7,845 nt of DNA, taken from contig CAMOKL010000046.1 in the NCBI GenBank assembly GCA_946617655.1, positions 1 to 7,845 on the forward strand, read 5' to 3'. The position numbers were made by a program, and so were the translations under genes. The notes beneath the pieces are model-generated. The model was not told the DNA's origin. It worked only from the letters and a program-made list of their open reading frames with translations, and ran no database searches. This DNA is from Anaeroplasma sp902783745 (lineage in GTDB: Bacteria > Bacillota_I > Bacilli_A > Acholeplasmatales > Anaeroplasmataceae). Shown here piece after piece: positions 6,720 through 7,845 of the stretch (the first letter of the stretch is position 1; each line of letters begins with the position of its first letter).

Positions 6720-7763
6720 ATGGAAAAGAAGAAGGGAAATAAAGTATTTCTTATTATCGAATTAATTATAATTGCACTTGTTCTAGGCGCATTTATCGCA
6801 TTATTAGTAATTGAAAATGTTTCACCTGATACTGAGGTTGGTAAGTGGGTAAAACAAAATGTATGGGATACAGAGTCTGCAATTGCAGGATTTAATTCTC
6901 ATTTACCTGTATTAATTCAAAGTTTAATTTATGTTGTTGTAATATATGCTGTATGTAAGCTTATTAGATTAATCTTTAAACAAAAAATGAAGAAGTCTAA
7001 TCGTGCTAAAACTGTAGTTACATTACTTGATGGTCTTGTTAAATATGCATGTGCTATCGCAATCATCATATTCTTATTACAAGCATTAGGTGTTAATTCA
7101 ACTGCGATTTTCGCATCAGTTGGTATCCTAACTCTAGTTATAGGTTTAGGATGCCAAAGCTTAATTGCCGATGTTGTTGCAGGTATGTTCATTATATTTG
7201 AAGATGAATATAATGTTGGTGAAATTGTAACAATTGGTGATTTTAGAGGTACTGTTACAGAAATTGGTATTAGAGCAACTAAGATTTTAGATGCAGCTGG
7301 TAATATTAAGATTATTAATAACTCAGATGTTTCAAATGTTATCAATATGTCAAGAGAATTATCTTTAGCAGTTGTTGACTGTGAATTCCCATATGATGTA
7401 CCTATTGAAGTAATTGAAGGATTATTAAAGGAACACTTTGATAAGTTTAGAGAAAAGATTCCTGCAATTATTGAAGGACCTTTCTATAAGGGTGTTTCTG
7501 GATATGGTGATTCTAACGTTGCAGTTAAGGTTGTTGCAAAATGTAAAGAAGAAGATAGATATCAGGTTCAACGTGACCTATTAAGAGAATATCGTATGGT
7601 ATTTACAGAAGCTGGTATCGATTTATCATTCAACCAGGTTGTTGTATCTCAATACAAGGCTACAGAATATCATACTTCTAAGTCTTTAAAGGAAGATGCA
7701 CAAACATTTGTTGATGAACAAAAAGAATTATCTAAAACAATGGATACAGAACAAAAGAATTAA
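6720..7763 (+). CDS. MscS-family small-conductance mechanosensitive ion channel
   Basis: The 347-residue product is an inner-membrane channel that opens under membrane tension and releases solutes on hypo-osmotic shock. Membrane helices are visible at about 9-30, 63-85 and 104-123, then the pore-lining helix from 127 to about 160 (ALGVNSTAIFASVGI, then GLGCQSLIADVVAG at 142-155). The family hallmark follows: EDEYNVGEIVTIGDFRGTV at 161-179 and IGIRATKI at 182-189, in the beta domain that caps the pore. INNSDVSNVINMSR at 199-212 stands where the family has its iPN region. Residues 213-310 are the cytoplasmic alpha/beta vestibule, and 311-347 a charged tail. A 30-residue segment after the first helix (31-61) is probably extracellular. 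Length is close to E. coli MscS (286) plus an extra N-terminal helix region and tail, as in other Firmicute members. It is the last gene of the operon that begins with the large surface protein. Ion selectivity cannot be read from the sequence. Confidence 0.94.
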   Translation: MEKKKGNKVFLIIELIIIALVLGAFIALLVIENVSPDTEVGKWVKQNVWDTESAIAGFNSHLPVLIQSLIYVVVIYAVCKLIRLIFKQKMKKSNRAKTVVTLLDGLVKYACAIAIIIFLLQALGVNSTAIFASVGILTLVIGLGCQSLIADVVAGMFIIFEDEYNVGEIVTIGDFRGTVTEIGIRATKILDAAGNIKIINNSDVSNVINMSRELSLAVVDCEFPYDVPIEVIEGLLKEHFDKFREKIPAIIEGPFYKGVSGYGDSNVAVKVVAKCKEEDRYQVQRDLLREYRMVFTEAGIDLSFNQVVVSQYKATEYHTSKSLKEDAQTFVDEQKELSKTMDTEQKN

Positions 7764-7781
7764 AAAAATGGTCTATAAGAG

Positions 7782-7809
7782 AACTGGCTCTAAAAAAGTA
7801 GACAGTTTT
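7782..7809 (+). terminator. Hairpin with short T run; possible terminator of the surface protein / MscS operon
   Basis: AACTG-(GC)-TCTA at 7782-7792 pairs with TAGACAGTT at 7799-7807, leaving a 2-base bulge and a six-base loop, and runs into TTTT at 7806-7809. It begins 18 bases after the MscS stop. The stem is bulged and the T run short, so termination would be weak. The same bases may instead belong to an insertion-sequence end (see the next entry). Confidence 0.4.
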
Positions 7810-7823
7810 AAAAAAGGGGTAGC

Positions 7824-7845
7824 ATTGTATCTACGCAGGTGCAAT
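7824..7845 (+). other. RNA hairpin at the window's right edge
   Basis: ATTGTATC (7824-7831) can pair with GGTGCAAT (7838-7845) around the six-base loop TACGCA, using two G-U pairs. The stem ends exactly at the last base and may extend beyond it (AGC precedes the left arm). The G-U pairs mean it folds better as + strand RNA than as the complement. Its role is unknown: terminator, leader or mobile-element structure. Confidence 0.4.

Larger units (their letters stand above)
7769..7845 (+). mobile_element. Possible left end of an IS3-type insertion sequence, cut by the window edge
   Basis: From memory, IS150-group IS3 elements have ends of the form TG..ACTG..CCC..AAAAAGTTGGACA. The stretch ACTGGCTCTAAAAAAGTAG followed by ACAG at 7783-7805 resembles this in order and spacing. 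A second hairpin (7824-7845) stands where such elements carry a leader before orfA. The boundary could be the TG at 7769 or at 7785. No transposase is in the window, so this is a suggestion only. Confidence 0.25.

Noticed and set aside
6929..7345. Antisense open frame inside the MscS gene
   Set aside because: It is fully covered by the conserved pore and beta domain of MscS and its translation is low-complexity hydrophobic sequence with no motif.
7768..7845. Open frame from ATG at 7768 running off the window (26 codons, Lys/Arg-rich)
   Set aside because: No SD precedes the ATG, and the frame runs through both hairpins; the short length makes chance openness likely.

Overview
The window comes from a very AT-rich bacterial chromosome with tight, mostly same-strand gene packing, strong Shine-Dalgarno (SD) sequences and TTA/GAT/AAT-type codon preference. 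This suggests a low-GC Firmicute (Bacilli/Erysipelotrichia-like, possibly an uncultured gut lineage). That placement is inferred from composition and protein similarity recalled from memory, not from a search. All six Trp codons in the five genes are TGG and the stops are TAA or TAG, so nothing here calls for a recoded (Mycoplasma-type) genetic code.

Layout, all on the + strand. (1) 19-726: a SpoU/TrmH-class rRNA 2'-O-methyltransferase resembling Bacillus YsgA/RlmP. (2) 781-1914: a cation diffusion facilitator whose metal-site residues fit the Mn(II)-exporting subgroup and which carries an extra C-terminal domain. (3) 1935-2930: a family 2 (GT-A fold) glycosyltransferase, 20 bases behind the exporter and closed by a strong intrinsic terminator that includes its own stop codon. 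(4) A new promoter at about 2986-3014 drives 3054-6707, a 1217-residue protein of unknown function: a charged N-terminal region, a Ser/Thr/Ala-rich linker, one hydrophobic segment, then about nine divergent Ig/Fn3-like beta domains. (5) 6720-7763: an MscS-family mechanosensitive channel whose SD overlaps the stop codon of gene 4, so the two are almost certainly one transcript. (6) 7764-7845: a short non-coding tail with two hairpins. The first may be the operon terminator or part of the left end of an IS3-type insertion sequence that continues past the window.

Genes 1-3 are housekeeping or cell-envelope functions. Genes 4-5 are an envelope pair: a large, probably surface-exposed multidomain protein co-expressed with a tension-gated channel. 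That pair is the least explained part of the window. No gene-free stretch exceeds 300 bases; the longest gap (2931-3053) holds the terminator, promoter and leader described below. I saw no tRNA, rRNA, CRISPR array, attachment site or replication origin.
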